Of a DNA stretch of 64,000 nucleotides, positions 62,328 to 64,000 are shown piece after piece. The notes beneath the pieces are model-generated. The model was not told the DNA's origin. It searched no databases and saw only the letters and a program-made list of their open reading frames with translations. Position numbers and translations under genes: made by a program. Position 1 is the first letter of the stretch; the number at the start of each line of letters is the position of its first letter. Source of the DNA: Microbulbifer agarilyticus (GTDB taxonomy: Bacteria > Pseudomonadota > Gammaproteobacteria > Pseudomonadales > Cellvibrionaceae); contig NZ_JAHVKO010000002.1 of assembly GCF_019800665.1 (NCBI RefSeq), forward strand, positions 248,001-312,000, given 5' to 3'.

Positions 62328-64000
62328 TCACTCGAAACTGGCGCCAGAACGCGCCTTTTCCCGCAGGATTTCTGGCGCAGAGAAGCGCTCTCCATACCGC
62401 GCAGCCAACTCTTCACAACGTATCAGCAGTGCCTTGGGACCGACCTCTCCGGCATATTCATAGGTATTCGCCACCTGCAAAAAACCGCCGGTCCATGCTG
62501 GGGCACCGATACCCATCAATGAGCCAACGTTGCCGTCCGCTACGGTACGCAACACGCCCTCCTGCAAACACTTGAGGCTTTCAACTACCTGCCTAAACAG
62601 GATTCGGTCCTTGATATCCTCCCGCGGCATCTCAACCTCGGGATTAAAGTAGAGCTCATACAAGCGCGGCCAGATTTTCTTGCTACCGTCCGCTGCATAT
62701 TCGTAGTAGCCACCACCGTGGTGGCGGCCGCCGCGACCAAACTCACTGATCAACCGCACTGATACTGCGGCATTGCAGCTGTTGTCGCCGAGGGAATTCA
62801 GCACACCCATTTTTTCGTGGGTTTCGGCAACCTTACGCGTAAGTTCCTGACTCACCTCATCCTGTACAGCCAGCGGTCCCACTGGCATGCCCACCTGTTT
62901 GGCCAGGGCATCGATCAAGACAGGGTTCAAACCTTCCACCAATAAACGTGCGCCTTCATCCATAAAGGTGCCGAAGACACGAGAAGTGAAGAAACCGAGC
63001 GAGTCATTCACAACGATGGGGGTTTTGCCGATCTGACGCGCAAAATCGAAAGCTCTCGCCAAGGTTCGATCACTGGTTTTTTCGCCACAGATAATTTCGA
63101 TCAACGGCATCTTGTCGACAGGGGAGAAAAAGTGAATACCTATGAAGTTCTCCGGAGATTCACTCGCATCCGACAACAGAGTAATCGGGAGCGTCGAGGT
63201 GTTGGTTGCCAGCACCCCATCCTTGGCCAGAAACTGTTCAACGTCACGGGTAACCTGATTTTTCAGGGTGATATCTTCAAACACCGCCTCAACGATCAGA
63301 TCACACCCCTGCAGAGCGGCGTACTCGGTGGTGGCACTGATACGCGCAAGAACTACCTCCTTGTCCTGCTCCGACATGCGGCCCCGCTGGATTTGCCTAT
63401 CCAGCACTTTCGCGCTGTAGGCCTTGCCCTTTTCTGCCGCTTCAATACTGGTATCCACGAGCACTACCTGAATACCCGCCTTCGCGGCTGCATAGGCGAT
63501 ACCCTGCCCCATCATGCCGGCTCCGAGAATGCCGAGCTTGGTCACATGCGTGCGTTCGATATCCGCCGGACGACTGATACCGCTATTGATGCTGTTGAGC
63601 TGGAAGAAACTGGAGGTAATGATGTTCTTCGCTTGCGGCGTGGTAACGAGATACGCGAGGCCACGGGATTCAATACGCAGTGCAGTATCGAAGTCCACCG
63701 ATACGGTATCGCCACACACTGCCAAAATTCGCTCCGGTGCGGGCAGGAGCCCGCGCGTCTTCTGAAAGGTCGCTGCGGGTGCAACCGCCAGTAAATTGGT
63801 GATCGCCGGACTCCATTTATCCCCTCCTGGAATTTTGTGCCCTTTAACGTCCCACGGCTGCGCCCAGGCGACAGGGTTTTCCTTAATCCACTGCTTGGCC
63901 GCAGGGATCAGGTCTTCAATCGAATCCACCAGTTGATCGACATAACCAATTTCCTGAGCCTGTGACGGTTTCAGTCGTTTGCCTTCCATCAAGAATGGCA
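62328..64000 (-). CDS. FadB/FadJ-like multifunctional beta-oxidation protein (N-terminal part outside window)
   Basis: The frame is open to the right edge, so the hydratase domain is cut; ~557 residues are visible. They start at the end of the crotonase domain (LMEGKRLKPSQAQEIGYVD). The 3-hydroxyacyl-CoA dehydrogenase NAD motif LGILGAGMMGQGIAYAAAKAG, the signature NFIGIHFFSPVDKMPLIEII and the C-terminal dehydrogenase domains (NSLGFFTSRVFGTFMDEG; GGRHHGGGYYEY) follow. It hydrates enoyl-CoA and oxidises the 3-hydroxyacyl-CoA. No beta subunit (thiolase) follows; an ACAD gene does. Confidence 0.92.
   Translation of the reverse strand, partial: PFLMEGKRLKPSQAQEIGYVDQLVDSIEDLIPAAKQWIKENPVAWAQPWDVKGHKIPGGDKWSPAITNLLAVAPAATFQKTRGLLPAPERILAVCGDTVSVDFDTALRIESRGLAYLVTTPQAKNIITSSFFQLNSINSGISRPADIERTHVTKLGILGAGMMGQGIAYAAAKAGIQVVLVDTSIEAAEKGKAYSAKVLDRQIQRGRMSEQDKEVVLARISATTEYAALQGCDLIVEAVFEDITLKNQVTRDVEQFLAKDGVLATNTSTLPITLLSDASESPENFIGIHFFSPVDKMPLIEIICGEKTSDRTLARAFDFARQIGKTPIVVNDSLGFFTSRVFGTFMDEGARLLVEGLNPVLIDALAKQVGMPVGPLAVQDEVSQELTRKVAETHEKMGVLNSLGDNSCNAAVSVRLISEFGRGGRHHGGGYYEYAADGSKKIWPRLYELYFNPEVEMPREDIKDRILFRQVVESLKCLQEGVLRTVADGNVGSLMGIGAPAWTGGFLQVANTYEYAGEVGPKALLIRCEELAARYGERFSAPEILREKARSGASFE

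Noticed and set aside
1..64000. Insertion sequences, prophage, integrase, tRNA or rRNA genes
   Set aside because: I looked for transposase or integrase motifs, terminal inverted repeats and tRNA-like cloverleafs and saw none.

Overview
The window looks like chromosomal DNA of an aerobic, probably marine gammaproteobacterium of the Cellvibrionales type (Spongiibacteraceae/Halieaceae-like). This rests on TonB receptors with the LEEVTVTARKR start, many acyl-CoA dehydrogenases and SDRs, and a valine-degradation cluster of gammaproteobacterial gene order. That placement is an inference; there is no rRNA or tRNA gene to anchor it. Almost every gene fits catabolism of a hydrophobic, branched or isoprenoid/phenylpropanoid-like substrate through CoA thioesters. 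The exact substrate cannot be read from the sequence.

Layout. 1-3.2 kb: end of a valine operon (acyl-CoA dehydrogenase, enoyl-CoA hydratase, 3-hydroxyisobutyryl-CoA hydrolase, 3-hydroxyisobutyrate dehydrogenase). 3.2-7.5 kb: a leftward ACAD/ThuA-like/SDR operon, divergent from a zinc alcohol dehydrogenase. 7.5-13.2 kb: a complete coenzyme F420 operon (npdG-cofE-cofD-cofC-fbiC). 13.4-21.2 kb: an exported di-haem c-type protein of the MauG/RoxA type and two paralogous TonB receptors. 21.8-28.4 kb: GFA-like protein, carotenoid-cleavage-type oxygenase 1, SnoaL-like protein and SDR, divergent from a PPOX/F420-type flavoprotein, then a cytochrome P450. 27.9-41.3 kb: a leftward 12-gene operon with carotenoid-cleavage-type oxygenase 2, a full acetoin-type 2-oxo-acid dehydrogenase (E1alpha, E1beta, E2, E3), a DUF35/thiolase-like pair, a Rieske oxygenase, two SDRs, an acyl-CoA synthetase and a second PPOX protein. 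41.5-48.4 kb: second SnoaL-like protein, MDR reductase, ABM protein, molybdopterin oxidoreductase, succinate-semialdehyde dehydrogenase and a TetR regulator. 48.5-57.1 kb: ACAD, divergent from an operon with aldehyde dehydrogenase, a double-rubredoxin/reductase fusion, a histidine phosphatase, an ACAD plus APH-kinase pair and an esterase. 57.1-64 kb: leftward beta-oxidation genes (nitronate monooxygenase, enoyl-CoA hydratase, CoA-transferase, SDR, ACAD, FadB-like).

The most striking feature is a recurrent palindrome (halves AAACARTC and KACTGTTT, 18 or 22 bp overall) at nine promoters between 6.2 and 49.8 kb. One copy lies just upstream of the TetR gene. This suggests one autoregulated TetR repressor controls the two TonB receptors, both oxygenase operons, the P450, the aldehyde-dehydrogenase operon and more. 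The F420 operon sits inside this regulon without its own copy, while two putative F420-binding PPOX proteins belong to the regulon. A working model is TonB uptake, oxidative C=C cleavage, oxidation of aldehydes and activation to CoA esters, retro-aldol/thiolytic and phospho-elimination steps, then beta-oxidation.
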